From Cognatiluteimonas weifangensis (GTDB taxonomy: Bacteria > Pseudomonadota > Gammaproteobacteria > Xanthomonadales > Xanthomonadaceae), in NCBI RefSeq assembly GCF_003416885.1, contig NZ_QVPD01000003.1, positions 244,014 to 308,013 of the forward strand: a DNA stretch of 64,000 bases, written 5' to 3'. This document shows positions 15,637-23,515 of the stretch, one piece after another. The notes beneath the pieces were generated by a model. It ran no database searches. It was not told the origin of the DNA and was given only the letters and a program-made list of their open reading frames with translations. A program made the translations under genes and the position numbers. Within the stretch, counting starts at the first letter, position 1, and the number at the start of each line of letters is the position of its first letter.

Positions 15637-15678
15637 TTGACCTGCGTCAACGGCCGGTCACGGGCGCGCGCCTACGCT
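15637..15678 (+). promoter_or_regulatory. FNR/DNR-type box and -10 of the cupin gene
   Basis: TTGAC-CTGC-GTCAA (15637-15650) is a perfect dyad of the FNR/ANR/DNR type. A -10-like TACGCT sits at 15673-15678. A start of transcription 7 bases later (15685) places the centre of the dyad at -41.5, the standard position of a class II activator site. The site is 57 bases before the GTG of the cupin gene. Confidence 0.7.
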
Positions 15679-15706
15679 GCCGGTTCCGCTGCGATGGAGG
15701 TGTGCC

Positions 15707-16102
15707 GTGGCCGTGTTCCTGGGTGCAATCAAGAAACTGGCGAAACGCAACAAGGATTTCAGGCGCGAGCTGGCGACCAATGCGCACAGTCAGCTGGTGC
15801 TGATGTGCCTGGAGCCGGACGAGGACATCGGCGAGGAGGTCCACGAGGAGGTCGACCAGGCGTTCGTGGTGGTCAAGGGCAAGGGCGAGGCGGTGCTCGA
15901 CGGCGTGCGCAGGCCGCTGCGCAAAGGCGCGCTGCTGATCGTCCCGGCCGGCACCCGCCACAACCTGGTCAATGTCGGCGACCAGCGGCTGCGGCTGTAC
16001 ACGCTTTACGCGCCGCCGCAGCATCCGCCCGGCACCGTGCACGCCACCCGCGCCGAAGCGCTGGCCGCGGAGGCGGAGCGCGCGGCGACGACCGACGCCT
16101 GA
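15707..16102 (+). CDS. Cupin-domain protein
   Basis: A 131-residue single-domain cupin. Metal-binding motif 1 is visible in EEVHEEVDQAFVVVKGKGEA and motif 2 in PAGTRHNLVN. The first 30 residues (FLGAIKKLAKRNKDFRRELATNAHSQLVLM) are typical of a conserved cupin family of unknown substrate. The start is GTG at 15707 with GGAGG upstream (GATGGAGGTGTGCC). Its promoter carries an FNR-type dyad at the class II position, so expression should rise when oxygen falls or nitric oxide is present. Confidence 0.88.
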   Translation: MAVFLGAIKKLAKRNKDFRRELATNAHSQLVLMCLEPDEDIGEEVHEEVDQAFVVVKGKGEAVLDGVRRPLRKGALLIVPAGTRHNLVNVGDQRLRLYTLYAPPQHPPGTVHATRAEALAAEAERAATTDA

Positions 16103-16488
16103 GCCGCGGCCGGGCGTTCGCGCGACCGGCGGCGCCCGCCGCCGTGCGGCTGCGGCGTCCGCACGGCGCTGCGTCCGCGCAGCGCTGCACTGCGCCCGCA
16201 TCGATAGGCATCGGCTTGCGACCTTGCCACGTCGCGCGGCTGCGCCGAGTCCGCGCAGCATTGCGCCTGCGTCGCTCGGCGCCCTGCACGCCGGGCCGCA
16301 GGTCGGCACGCCGTGCCGCCTTCGCTGCGCCCCCGCTGCCGGCGCGCGCCCGCTTCCGTGGCGTGAGCGCGGCGCTCACCCCGCCGTGCCGTGGCGCTAA
16401 CGGCGGCCTTGGGAAGATCCGCCGGCATCGCGCGGGTGACCGCTCGTGCGTCGCCGCGAATCCGCAACCCCCAGCCTGGAGTCCCCGC
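16103..16488. other. Gene-free interval before the ferritin-like gene
   Basis: This 386-base interval is extremely GC-rich and contains only short open frames without recognisable domains. A perfect dyad GTGAGCGC-G-GCGCTCAC occupies 16363-16379, about 110 bases before the next gene. No clear promoter boxes were found. Confidence 0.5.
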
Positions 16489-17109
16489 ATGGCCAAGCGC
16501 GTATACGACAACGAGCAACTCAACGAACTGCTGTATCAGGCCCTGGAAACCGAGATCGGCGGCATCGCCGTCTACGAGACGGCGGTCCGGTGCGCGGTCA
16601 ACGACGACCTGCGCCGGGAATGGCACGAATACCTGGAGCAGACCCGCACCCACCGCGAGGTGCTGTTGTCGGTGTTCGAGGCGCTCGGGCTGGACCCGGC
16701 GCGGCAGACCCCGGGCCGGCAGGTGGTCGCACATCTGGGCACATCGCTGGTCAAGGCCATGCGCATGGCGCAGAAAGCCGGCGACGCCGCCGCCGCCGAA
16801 CGGGTCGCGGGCGAATGCGTGGTCCTGGCCGAGACCAAGGACCACCTCAACTGGGAACTGATCGGCCACGTCGCCGAGCACGGCCGCGGCGAGCACGCCT
16901 CGGTGCTGCGGCGGGCGTTCGCGGCGGTGGAGAAGGACGAGGACCACCACCTCTACCACACCGCCGGCTGGACCCGCGAACTGTGGATCGACACGCTCGG
17001 TCTGCCGGCGGTGCTGCCGCCGCCGGAGGAGGTCAAGCAGGTCGAAACCGCGATCGGCGCCGCGCGCGCGGAACAGCAGCGCGGGGCGATGCTCGACAAG
17101 CGGCACTGA
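16489..17109 (+). CDS. Ferritin-like / hemerythrin-like diiron-type protein
   Basis: A 206-residue helical protein. Its helices carry repeated E-x2-H and E/D-H patterns: ALETEIGGIAVYE at 17-29, HEYLEQTRTHREVLL at 44-58, ETKDHLNWEL near 119 and EKDEDHHLYH near 149. These resemble a four-helix ferritin-like bundle with a possible diiron site. It has no signal peptide. Proteins of this type act in iron handling or oxygen and peroxide defence, but the substrate is unknown. The ATG at 16489 begins the bundle. It is flanked by a cupin gene under FNR-type control and a lipoprotein with an Fe-S-type regulator. Confidence 0.65.
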   Translation: MAKRVYDNEQLNELLYQALETEIGGIAVYETAVRCAVNDDLRREWHEYLEQTRTHREVLLSVFEALGLDPARQTPGRQVVAHLGTSLVKAMRMAQKAGDAAAAERVAGECVVLAETKDHLNWELIGHVAEHGRGEHASVLRRAFAAVEKDEDHHLYHTAGWTRELWIDTLGLPAVLPPPEEVKQVETAIGAARAEQQRGAMLDKRH

Positions 17110-17452
17110 GGTGCCGCGCCCGCGCCGGCGGCCCGACGGGCCAAGGCGTGGCGTGCCGGCGACCCGGCCATGCGCGCGTGCGCAGCGGCGCCGGGTCCGT
17201 GTCTGGCGGACCGGCCCCGCGGACGCGGCCTCGGCCCGGGCGCCGCAGCGACGCCGGGCGGGTGCCGACGGCGCGGCTCCGGCGCGGCGTCCTTGCGCGC
17301 CGGGGTCCGACGCGCCTGGTTCCGGCGCCATGGCTGGCCGCAATTGCCGACAGGGGCTGCGTGGCAGCTTTACACATATTCGACTGACATGTAGGGTGAA
17401 AGCGCGCAGGCTAGCCGCAGTCGCATTCCGCGACGCCATCGGGACCCTCGTC
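17110..17452. other. Gene-free interval with a promoter at its 3' end
   Basis: About 340 bases of GC-rich sequence without a supported gene. The last 90 bases become AT-richer and contain the promoter described at 17369-17397. Nothing else recognisable was found. Confidence 0.5.
17369..17397 (+). promoter_or_regulatory. Sigma-70-like promoter of the lipoprotein gene
   Basis: TTTACA (17369-17374) and TAGGGT (17392-17397) are separated by 17 bases in an AT-rich patch within GC-rich DNA. Transcription would begin near 17404, giving a leader of about 50 bases before the ATG at 17453. Confidence 0.5.
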
Positions 17453-18139
17453 ATGTCCACTCCGCTCAAGCTCCTCGGCCTCGCCAGCGCGCTGGCACTG
17501 GCCGCCTGCACCCAGACCCCGCCGCCGGCCGCGCCGGAAGCCGCCGCCCCGACCGAGGCCGCCCCGGCCGAGCCCGCTCCCGCCCCGGCCGCCGCCGCGG
17601 TCCCCGCGCCGCAGCTGCAGGCCGCGATGCGCGACCTGTGGCACGGCCACATCGTCCACACCCGCGACTACGCGCTGGCCGTGCACGCCGGCAACGCCGC
17701 CGACGCCAAGGCCGCGGCCGACGCGGTGGTCGCCAATGCCAAGGACATCGCCAACGCGGTCGCCGGCTTCTACGGCCAGGCCGGTGGCGACCAGATGCTG
17801 ACCCTGCTGGCCGGCCACTGGGGCGCGGTGCAGGCGCTGACCGACGCGCGCGCCAAGAACGACACCGCCGGCGCCGACAAGGCGTTCGCCGACCTCACCG
17901 CCAACGCCGGCGAGATCGCCAAGTTCCTCGCCGCGGCCAACCCGAACCTGCCCGAGGACACCGTCCGCGGCCTGCTGCTGGCGCACGGCGCGCACCATTC
18001 CTCGCAGATCGACCTGATCCTGAAGGACGACACCGCCGGCGAAGCCGCCGAATGGACCGCGATGCAGGCGCACATGGACTCCATCGCCGATGCGCTGGCC
18101 GCGGCGATCGCCAAGCAGTTCCCGGACAAGGCGAGCTGA
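17453..18139 (+). CDS. Lipoprotein of unknown function beside an Fe-S-type regulator
   Basis: A 228-residue lipoprotein. The signal LLGLASALALAAC ends at a lipobox with the lipidated cysteine near residue 19, followed by an Ala/Pro/Glu linker to about residue 50. The folded part is helical, with LWHGHIVHTRDYALAVHAGN and a later LLAHGAHHSSQID. These histidine-rich helices could bind a metal. It has no aspartate after the cysteine, so outer-membrane sorting is likely. It is followed after 3 bases by a regulator with four clustered cysteines, which suggests a role linked to iron, Fe-S or nitric oxide. Confidence 0.7.
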   Translation: MSTPLKLLGLASALALAACTQTPPPAAPEAAAPTEAAPAEPAPAPAAAAVPAPQLQAAMRDLWHGHIVHTRDYALAVHAGNAADAKAAADAVVANAKDIANAVAGFYGQAGGDQMLTLLAGHWGAVQALTDARAKNDTAGADKAFADLTANAGEIAKFLAAANPNLPEDTVRGLLLAHGAHHSSQIDLILKDDTAGEAAEWTAMQAHMDSIADALAAAIAKQFPDKAS

Positions 18140-18142
18140 TCC

Positions 18143-18799
18143 GTGGCGCAGGCACTGGCGCGCCTGGGCGACACCCAGCAGCGGCTGCTTCGGCAGCTGC
18201 TGCTGGCCGCCGAAGGCTGCGGGGTCGAGGAATTGTGCGAGCGGCTGCACGTCAGCCACAACGCGGTGCGCCAGCACCTGACCGCACTGACCGTGCGCGG
18301 CTACGTCGAGCGGGTGCAGTCGCGCCCGACCGGCGGCCGCCCGCAGGCGCGTTTCGCCCTGACCGTCGAAGGTCGCGAGCTGTTTCCGCGCAACTATGGC
18401 GCCATCGCCGCGGCGTTGCTGGCGCAGCTGCACACGCGCATGGGCGAGGCCGAGGTCGGCGCCCTGCTGCAGGAACTCGGCGCCACCGTCGCCGCCACGC
18501 AGCCGACGCTGCAGGCCGGCGAAGGCTCCGAGGCCCTGGCGCGCGCGCTGGCGCAGCGGCTGGACGCGCTGGGCTACGAGGCGCTGCCGGCGCGGCACGG
18601 CGAGGAATGGCAGGTGGAGGCCTTCAACTGCGTGTTCCATGCGCTGGCGCGGCAGCACCCGCAGGTGTGCAAGTTCGACCTGGCCTACATGGAGGCGGCC
18701 ACCGGGCGCCGCATCCACCACATGGAATGCATCGTCCGCGGCGGCCATGTCTGCCGCTTCCGGATCGGGCCGGAGCACGCGCGCGGCACGCCCGCGTAG
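18143..18799 (+). CDS. SufR-like winged-helix regulator with four-cysteine sensor
   Basis: A 218-residue regulator. Residues 10-75 form a DeoR/ArsR-like winged helix (LLLAAEGCGVEELCERLHVSHNAVRQHL). The C-terminal part contains four cysteines at 163, 176, 196 and 204 in the order FNC, QVCKFD, MECIVRGGHVC, closely matching the Fe-S-ligating end of SufR-type repressors. Such proteins sense iron-sulphur status, oxidative stress or nitric oxide. No suf operon lies nearby in the window. It starts with GTG at 18143, 3 bases after the lipoprotein stop, so it probably controls its own operon. Confidence 0.75.
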   Translation: MAQALARLGDTQQRLLRQLLLAAEGCGVEELCERLHVSHNAVRQHLTALTVRGYVERVQSRPTGGRPQARFALTVEGRELFPRNYGAIAAALLAQLHTRMGEAEVGALLQELGATVAATQPTLQAGEGSEALARALAQRLDALGYEALPARHGEEWQVEAFNCVFHALARQHPQVCKFDLAYMEAATGRRIHHMECIVRGGHVCRFRIGPEHARGTPA

Positions 18800-18864
18800 C
18801 AGCGGCTGCAATTGCGCGGATCCCCGGAGCGCGGCCGCGGCCGCGCCTGCGGGGCCGCCATGCC

Positions 18865-18870
18865 TACAAT
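18865..18870 (+). promoter_or_regulatory. -10-like TACAAT, leaderless start candidate
   Basis: TACAAT ends exactly 6 bases before the ATG at 18877. Transcription would begin at or next to the A of the start codon. No -35 match is evident. Confidence 0.6.
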
Positions 18871-18876
18871 GCGGCA

Positions 18877-19566
18877 ATGGACCTCGATGCCGCCCTGGAC
18901 ACCGTCGAACACGAGACCGCCGCCGCACCGCAATGGACGGTGCTGTGGCTGCACGGCCTGGGCGCCGACGGCCACGATTTCGCCCCGATCGTGCCGGAGC
19001 TGGTGCGCGGCGACTGGCCGCCGCTGCGCTTCGTGTTCCCGCACGCGCCGCTGCGCACGGTGACGATCAACGCCGGCGCGCGCATGCGCGCCTGGTACGA
19101 CATCCGCGACTTCAGCGCCGACGAGCTGGGCGGCGGCGGACGCGCCGACCGCGACGGCGTGCTGCACTCCGTGCGCAAGGTCGAGGTGCTGATCGCGCGC
19201 GAGGGCGAGCGCGGGATCCCGCCGCAACGGCTGATCCTGGCCGGCTTCTCGCAGGGCGGGGCGATCGCGCTGGCCGCGGGCCTGCGCCGGACCCGGCCGC
19301 TGGCCGGGCTGGTGGCGCTGTCGACCTATCTGCCGCTGCCGCCGCCGGCCGACCTGGCGCCGGACGCGCGCGCGCAACCGGTGTTCATGGCCCATGGCCT
19401 GCAGGATCCGGTGGTGCCCTACGCCGCCGGCGAGCGCAGCACCGGCGCCCTGCACGCGCTCGGCTTCGCGCTGGAATGGCACTGCTACGCGATGGGGCAT
19501 ACGGTGTGCGCGGAGGAAATCCGCGACCTCGGCGACTGGCTGTCGCGGCGTTTCGCCGCGGGCTGA
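18877..19566 (+). CDS. Carboxylesterase / phospholipase (alpha/beta hydrolase)
   Basis: A 229-residue alpha/beta hydrolase of the acyl-protein-thioesterase-like carboxylesterase family. The oxyanion strand reads VLWLHGLGADGHDF, the nucleophile elbow is GFSQGG, and the acid and histidine are in HGLQDPVVP and AMGHTV. The family insert PLRTVTINAGARMRAWYDI is also present. It is a cytoplasmic esterase of broad short-chain substrate use. The ATG at 18877 follows a -10-like hexamer by 6 bases, implying a leaderless message. The histidine-kinase gene begins 2 bases after its stop, so both may share transcription. Confidence 0.92.
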   Translation: MDLDAALDTVEHETAAAPQWTVLWLHGLGADGHDFAPIVPELVRGDWPPLRFVFPHAPLRTVTINAGARMRAWYDIRDFSADELGGGGRADRDGVLHSVRKVEVLIAREGERGIPPQRLILAGFSQGGAIALAAGLRRTRPLAGLVALSTYLPLPPPADLAPDARAQPVFMAHGLQDPVVPYAAGERSTGALHALGFALEWHCYAMGHTVCAEEIRDLGDWLSRRFAAG

Positions 19567-19568
19567 GC

Positions 19569-20633
19569 ATGCATCCGGCGCGCAGCGGCGACTCCGAACC
19601 CTGGCTGCCGGACCTGTGCCGCCTGCCGCGACTGGCGATGATGTTCGGCGTCGCCGAACTGGTGGTGCTGGTGCTGGCGCTGGCGCCCGACGGCGGCACC
19701 CGCTGGACCCCGGAGCGGGTGGTGTCCGCCAGCGGCTTCGCGCTGTGGCTGGCGCTGACCATCGCAGTGCTGCTGTGCGCTTCGCGCCGGCAGCTCTCGC
19801 GCCTGCCCAAGGCGCTGGGCGCGCTGGCCGCGGTCGCGGCGGCGACGCTGGTGGCGCTGCTCGGCGCGGCATTGCTGCACCAGCTCGACCGCAGCCTCGG
19901 CTACGGCCTGGTGCCGGCCGGGGTGCGGCTGCCGCAGTTCGCGCTCGGCAGCGCGGCGATCGCGGCGCTGATCACCGCGGTGGTGCTGCGCTACCTGTAC
20001 GCGGTCGACGGCTGGCAGGCGCAGGTGCGTGCCAGCGCGCGCGCGCAGGCCGACGCACTGCAGGCGCGGATCAAGCCGCATTTCCTGTTCAACAGCCTGA
20101 ACGCGATCGCCGGCCTGGTGCGGCGCGACCCGGCGCTGGCCGAGCGCGCGCTGCTGGACCTGTCGGACCTGTTCCGCGCCGCGCTGGGCGCCGGCGAGTC
20201 CGATTCCAGCCTGCGCGAGGAAGTGGAACTGGCCGAGCGCTACCTGGCGATCGAAGCGCTGCGTCTGGGGCCGCGGCTGCAGGTCGCCTGGGAGCGCCGC
20301 GAACCCTTGCCCTGGGACCAGCCGCTGCCGCGATTGCTGCTGCAGCCGCTGGTCGAGAATGCGGTGCTGCACGGCATCGCGCGGCTGCCGCAGGGCGGCA
20401 CCGTGGAGATCGCGCTGGAGGTGCAGGCGCAGCGGCTGCGGATCGCGGTGCGCAACCCGGCGCCGCCGCCGCGCGAGCGCGATGGCGGTGGCGCGCAGCA
20501 CGCCCAGCGCAGCATCGGCCATCGCCTGGCCTACGCGTTCGGCCCGCAGGCGGGCATGACGTCGGCCTGGGAGGCGGGCTACTATCGCTGCGAACTGCAA
20601 TTGCCGCTCGCGGCCCCGGTGCCAGCCGGCTGA
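19569..20633 (+). CDS. algZ: LytS/AlgZ-type sensor histidine kinase
   Basis: A 354-residue inner-membrane kinase. Four hydrophobic segments lie between residues 22 and 145. The HisKA_7-type phospho-acceptor is H171 in RIKPHFLFNSLNAIAGL, and the ATPase has the N box LLLQPLVENAVLHGI. The G boxes are weak, as in AlgZ/FimS, with GYYRCELQLPL at the end. It should phosphorylate the LytTR regulator encoded next. AlgZ/AlgR pairs control alginate, type IV pilus and virulence genes in pseudomonads; in xanthomonads the targets are less defined. The position beside hemC matches the conserved algZ-algR-hemC order. Confidence 0.85.
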   Translation: MHPARSGDSEPWLPDLCRLPRLAMMFGVAELVVLVLALAPDGGTRWTPERVVSASGFALWLALTIAVLLCASRRQLSRLPKALGALAAVAAATLVALLGAALLHQLDRSLGYGLVPAGVRLPQFALGSAAIAALITAVVLRYLYAVDGWQAQVRASARAQADALQARIKPHFLFNSLNAIAGLVRRDPALAERALLDLSDLFRAALGAGESDSSLREEVELAERYLAIEALRLGPRLQVAWERREPLPWDQPLPRLLLQPLVENAVLHGIARLPQGGTVEIALEVQAQRLRIAVRNPAPPPRERDGGGAQHAQRSIGHRLAYAFGPQAGMTSAWEAGYYRCELQLPLAAPVPAG

Positions 20634-20677
20634 AGCGGACGCGGCGGCGCGCGCGCAGTGCTGGCGAGGGCGACACC

Positions 20678-21424
20678 ATGTCCATGGCGGCTCCCATGAA
20701 GGTCGTGATCGTCGATGACGAACCGCTGGCGCGCGCGCGCCTGCGTGAGCTGCTGGCCGCGCAGCCCGGCGTCGAGGTGGTGGCCGAGGCCGGCGACGGC
20801 CACGCCGCGTTGCACGCCTGCGCCGAGCACGCCCCGGACCTGGTGCTGCTGGATATCGCCATGCCCGGGATCGACGGCCTGGAGGCCGCGCGCCACCTGG
20901 CCGCATTCGAGCCGCGCCCGGCGGTGGTGTTCTGCACCGCCTACGACGCGCATGCGCTGTCGGCGTTCGACGCGCAGGCGATCGACTATCTGGTCAAGCC
21001 GGTGCGTCCCGAGCGCCTGGCCGCCGCGCTGGAGCGCGTGCGCACCTTCGCCGCCGGCCGCGACCAGGCCGGCGCCGCGCAGCCCGGCCAGGCCCGCACC
21101 CACCTGTGCGCGCGCCTGCGCGGCAGCTTGCGCCTGATCCCGGTCGAGGACGTGCACTACCTGCAGGCCGAGGAAAAGTACGTCGTCGTCCACCACGCCC
21201 GCGGCGAGGACCTGATCGAGGAATCGCTGAAGTCGCTGGAGGAGGAATTCGGCGAGCGTTTCGTGCGCATCCACCGCAACTGCCTGGTGGCGCGGCACGA
21301 GATCCTCGAACTCAGGCGCGGCGCCGACGGCCACATGCAGGCGCTGCTGCGCCACGGCGAGCGCCCGCTGGAAGTCAGCCGCCGCTGCGTGGCCGCCCTG
21401 CGCGAGACGATCCGGCGCTTGTAG
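20678..21424 (+). CDS. algR: AlgR-type LytTR response regulator
   Basis: A 248-residue response regulator. The receiver domain covers about residues 7-125, with acidic pocket DDE at 13-15, phospho-acceptor D59 (LVLLDIAMPG) and the conserved lysine in DYLVKPV. The C-terminal LytTR DNA-binding domain begins near residue 143 (RGSLRLIPVEDVHYLQAEEKYVVVH). The ATG at 20678 has GAGGG at a suitable distance; an in-frame ATG at 20696 is an alternative. Gene order with algZ and hemC supports the AlgR assignment. LytTR proteins bind tandem direct repeats as dimers. Confidence 0.9.
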   Translation: MSMAAPMKVVIVDDEPLARARLRELLAAQPGVEVVAEAGDGHAALHACAEHAPDLVLLDIAMPGIDGLEAARHLAAFEPRPAVVFCTAYDAHALSAFDAQAIDYLVKPVRPERLAAALERVRTFAAGRDQAGAAQPGQARTHLCARLRGSLRLIPVEDVHYLQAEEKYVVVHHARGEDLIEESLKSLEEEFGERFVRIHRNCLVARHEILELRRGADGHMQALLRHGERPLEVSRRCVAALRETIRRL

Positions 21425-21832
21425 CCGGCCCCACGGCCCCCTCCCGCGCCGGGCCACTCCCTCGCCCCGGGCTACTCCCTCCTCGCCCCGCGCCGCGCTG
21501 CGCAAGTCTTCCACCTTCGCCACTCGCCGCGCCGGGCTGCTCACCGCGCCCTGTTCCACGCCGGGCTGCCCTCTCACCCCCGTCCCCGCCGGGCCACTCC
21601 CTCGCCCCGTCCCCGCCGGACCACTCCCTCGCCCCGCTTGCGGGGAGAGGGACAGCCGTGCGCAGCACGGCAGGGTGAGGGGGTGCGGCTCGACGCGCGG
21701 ATCGAGTGACGACGCACCCGCTTGTCGTCGCTCCGCCGGCCTCTCATCCGCCTGCGGCACCTGCTCCCCGCAGGCGGGGTGCAGGGAACGGCACCTCAAC
21801 GCAGGGGAGAGGGGAAAGGCCGCCGCATGGTC
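21425..21832. repeat. Repeat-rich intergenic region with three strong hairpins
   Basis: About 410 bases contain several variants of a GCCGGGCCACTCCCTCGCCCCG-type block in its first half. Hairpins follow: CCCCGC-TT-GCGGGG (21632-21645), GCCGTGC-GCA-GCACGGC (21655-21671), and CCGCCTGCGG paired with CCGCAGGCGG (21748-21777). The CCCCGC-TT-GCGGGG core recurs at 45419-45434, and related CCCTC/GAGGG palindromes occur inside the molybdoenzyme gene. This is a dispersed palindromic repeat family. No gene is visible here. Confidence 0.75.
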
Positions 21833-21838
21833 GATAAT
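21833..21838 (+). promoter_or_regulatory. -10-like GATAAT, leaderless start candidate of hemC
   Basis: GATAAT is followed by exactly 6 bases and then the hemC ATG at 21845, so the message probably starts at the initiation codon. No convincing -35 was found. Confidence 0.6.
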
Positions 21839-21844
21839 GCCGGC

Positions 21845-22768
21845 ATGACCATCCTGCGCATCGCCACCCGCAAGAGCCCGCTTGCGCTGTGGCAAACCGA
21901 ACACGTCGCGGCGGCGCTGCGCGCCGCGCACCCCGGGCTGGCGGTGGAACTGGTGCCGCTGTCGACCCGCGGCGACGAGGTGCTGGACCGCTCGCTGGCG
22001 GCGATCGGCGGCAAGGGCCTGTTCCTCAAGGAGCTGGAGCTGGCGATGCAGCGCGGCGATGCCGACTGCGCGGTGCACTCGCTCAAGGACGTGCCGATGG
22101 AGCTGGAGCCGGGGTTCGCGCTGGCGGCGGTCCTGCAGCGCGGCGATCCGGCCGACGCCTTCGTCAGCAACCAGTGCGACACCCTGGACGCGCTGCCGGC
22201 GGGCGCGCGCGTGGGTACTTCCTCACTGCGCCGGCAGGCGCAACTGCGCGCGCAGCGCCCGGACCTGCAGCTGCTGGACTTGCGCGGCAACGTCAACACC
22301 CGCCTGGCGAAACTCGACGCCGGCGCCTACGACGCGATCGTGCTCGCCTGCGCCGGGCTGCAGCGGCTGGGCTTCGACGCCCGCATCCGCACGCGGCTGC
22401 AGCCGCCGCAGTGGCTGCCGGCACCGGCGCAGGGCGCGATCGCGATCGAATGCCGCGACGACGATGCCGCCACGCTGGCGCTGTGCGCGGCGCTCGACCA
22501 CGCCGACACCCGCACCTGCAGCGACGCCGAGCGGGCGATGAACCGCGCCCTGCACGGCAGCTGCCACGTACCGGTCGCCGCGTTCGCGCGGCTGGACGGC
22601 GCGCAACTGGCGCTCGACGGCCTGGTCGGCTCCGCCGCCGACGGCACCCTGGTGCGCGCGCAGGCGCTCGGCCGCAGCGATGCGCCCGACGCGCTCGGCC
22701 TGCGGGTGGCGCAGCAGCTGCTGCAGGCCGGCGCCGGCGCCCTGCTGCCGTCGCCTCAGAACGCGTAG
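21845..22768 (+). CDS. hemC: Porphobilinogen deaminase (hydroxymethylbilane synthase)
   Basis: A 307-residue enzyme that joins four porphobilinogen molecules into hydroxymethylbilane in haem synthesis. Family signatures are [14 protein letters not shown] at the start, STRGD, the [11 protein letters not shown] loop, [31 protein letters not shown], and [11 protein letters not shown] with the cysteine that carries the dipyrromethane cofactor. Length and order are normal. It is cytoplasmic. Its 3' end overlaps by 13 bases the 3' end of a convergent gene. The location after algZ-algR is conserved in pseudomonads and xanthomonads. Confidence 0.96.
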   Translation: MTILRIATRKSPLALWQTEHVAAALRAAHPGLAVELVPLSTRGDEVLDRSLAAIGGKGLFLKELELAMQRGDADCAVHSLKDVPMELEPGFALAAVLQRGDPADAFVSNQCDTLDALPAGARVGTSSLRRQAQLRAQRPDLQLLDLRGNVNTRLAKLDAGAYDAIVLACAGLQRLGFDARIRTRLQPPQWLPAPAQGAIAIECRDDDAATLALCAALDHADTRTCSDAERAMNRALHGSCHVPVAAFARLDGAQLALDGLVGSAADGTLVRAQALGRSDAPDALGLRVAQQLLQAGAGALLPSPQNA

Positions 22769-23430
22769 CGCAATTGCACGGTGCCCTGGGTGGTGGTGTC
22801 CGCGGCGGCGCTGTCGTGGCGCAATTCCAGCCGCGAGTGCAGGGTCCAGTTGGGTTGCAGCACCAGCTCCAGCAGCAGCGAGTTGCGCAGGTAGGTGTCG
22901 TGGCGCCCGGTTTCCACCTGCAGCTGCTGGCGCAGTTGCGCACGCTCGCCCAGCCGTTGGGTCCAGTCGACGCGACCCCGCGCGACCGGGCCGGTGCCGG
23001 CGGTGCCGTCGTCGACGTAGGGTTGCAGGCGGTAGCCGCTGCCGAGCTCGATCCGCAGTTGCGTGTCCGGTTGCCGGATCGCCTCGATGCCGTAGCGCGC
23101 GCCGAGCCGCCAGTTGCTGCCGTAGGTGCCGAGCCAGTCGCTGCGCGAGGCCGGGACGTACAGGCCGCCGCCGGCCGCGGGCGGCAGCGGCGCCGGCAGC
23201 GCGAACGGATCGCGCGCCGCATGCACGGCGAACACCGGCGCCGGCGGCAACGCCCAACCCGCCTGCAGGCAGGCCAGGCTGCGGCAGGGGCGTTGCAGCG
23301 ACGCGCGGCCGCCGGCGAGCGCGACGACCGCGGGCACGTCCGCTATCGCCGCGTCGACATCCGCGGCCTGCGGCAGCGGCTGCACGAACACGGGCGGGAC
23401 GAGCACGGCGAGCCACCAGGCCGCGAACAT
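22756..23430 (-). CDS. DUF481-like exported outer-membrane protein
   Basis: A 224-residue protein with an N-terminal hydrophobic segment ([15 protein letters not shown]) that acts as a signal or anchor. The last 130 residues alternate as beta-strands ([45 protein letters not shown]) and finish with LRYAF, an outer-membrane barrel ending in phenylalanine. This resembles YdiY/DUF481 salt-inducible proteins. No function is known for it. It overlaps hemC tail to tail by 13 bases. Confidence 0.6.
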   Translation of the reverse strand: MFAAWWLAVLVPPVFVQPLPQAADVDAAIADVPAVVALAGGRASLQRPCRSLACLQAGWALPPAPVFAVHAARDPFALPAPLPPAAGGGLYVPASRSDWLGTYGSNWRLGARYGIEAIRQPDTQLRIELGSGYRLQPYVDDGTAGTGPVARGRVDWTQRLGERAQLRQQLQVETGRHDTYLRNSLLLELVLQPNWTLHSRLELRHDSAAADTTTQGTVQLRYAF

Positions 23431-23515
23431 CGCGCAACTCCTGACTGCGGGAAGCGGCGATTATGCGGGCGTATTCAGCGATCCCGAAATCCGCGCGCCG
23501 GCGCTGCGACGCCGG

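Noticed and set aside
21425..21832. CRISPR array
   Set aside because: Repeats are irregular palindromes of different length without constant spacers, and no cas gene is present.
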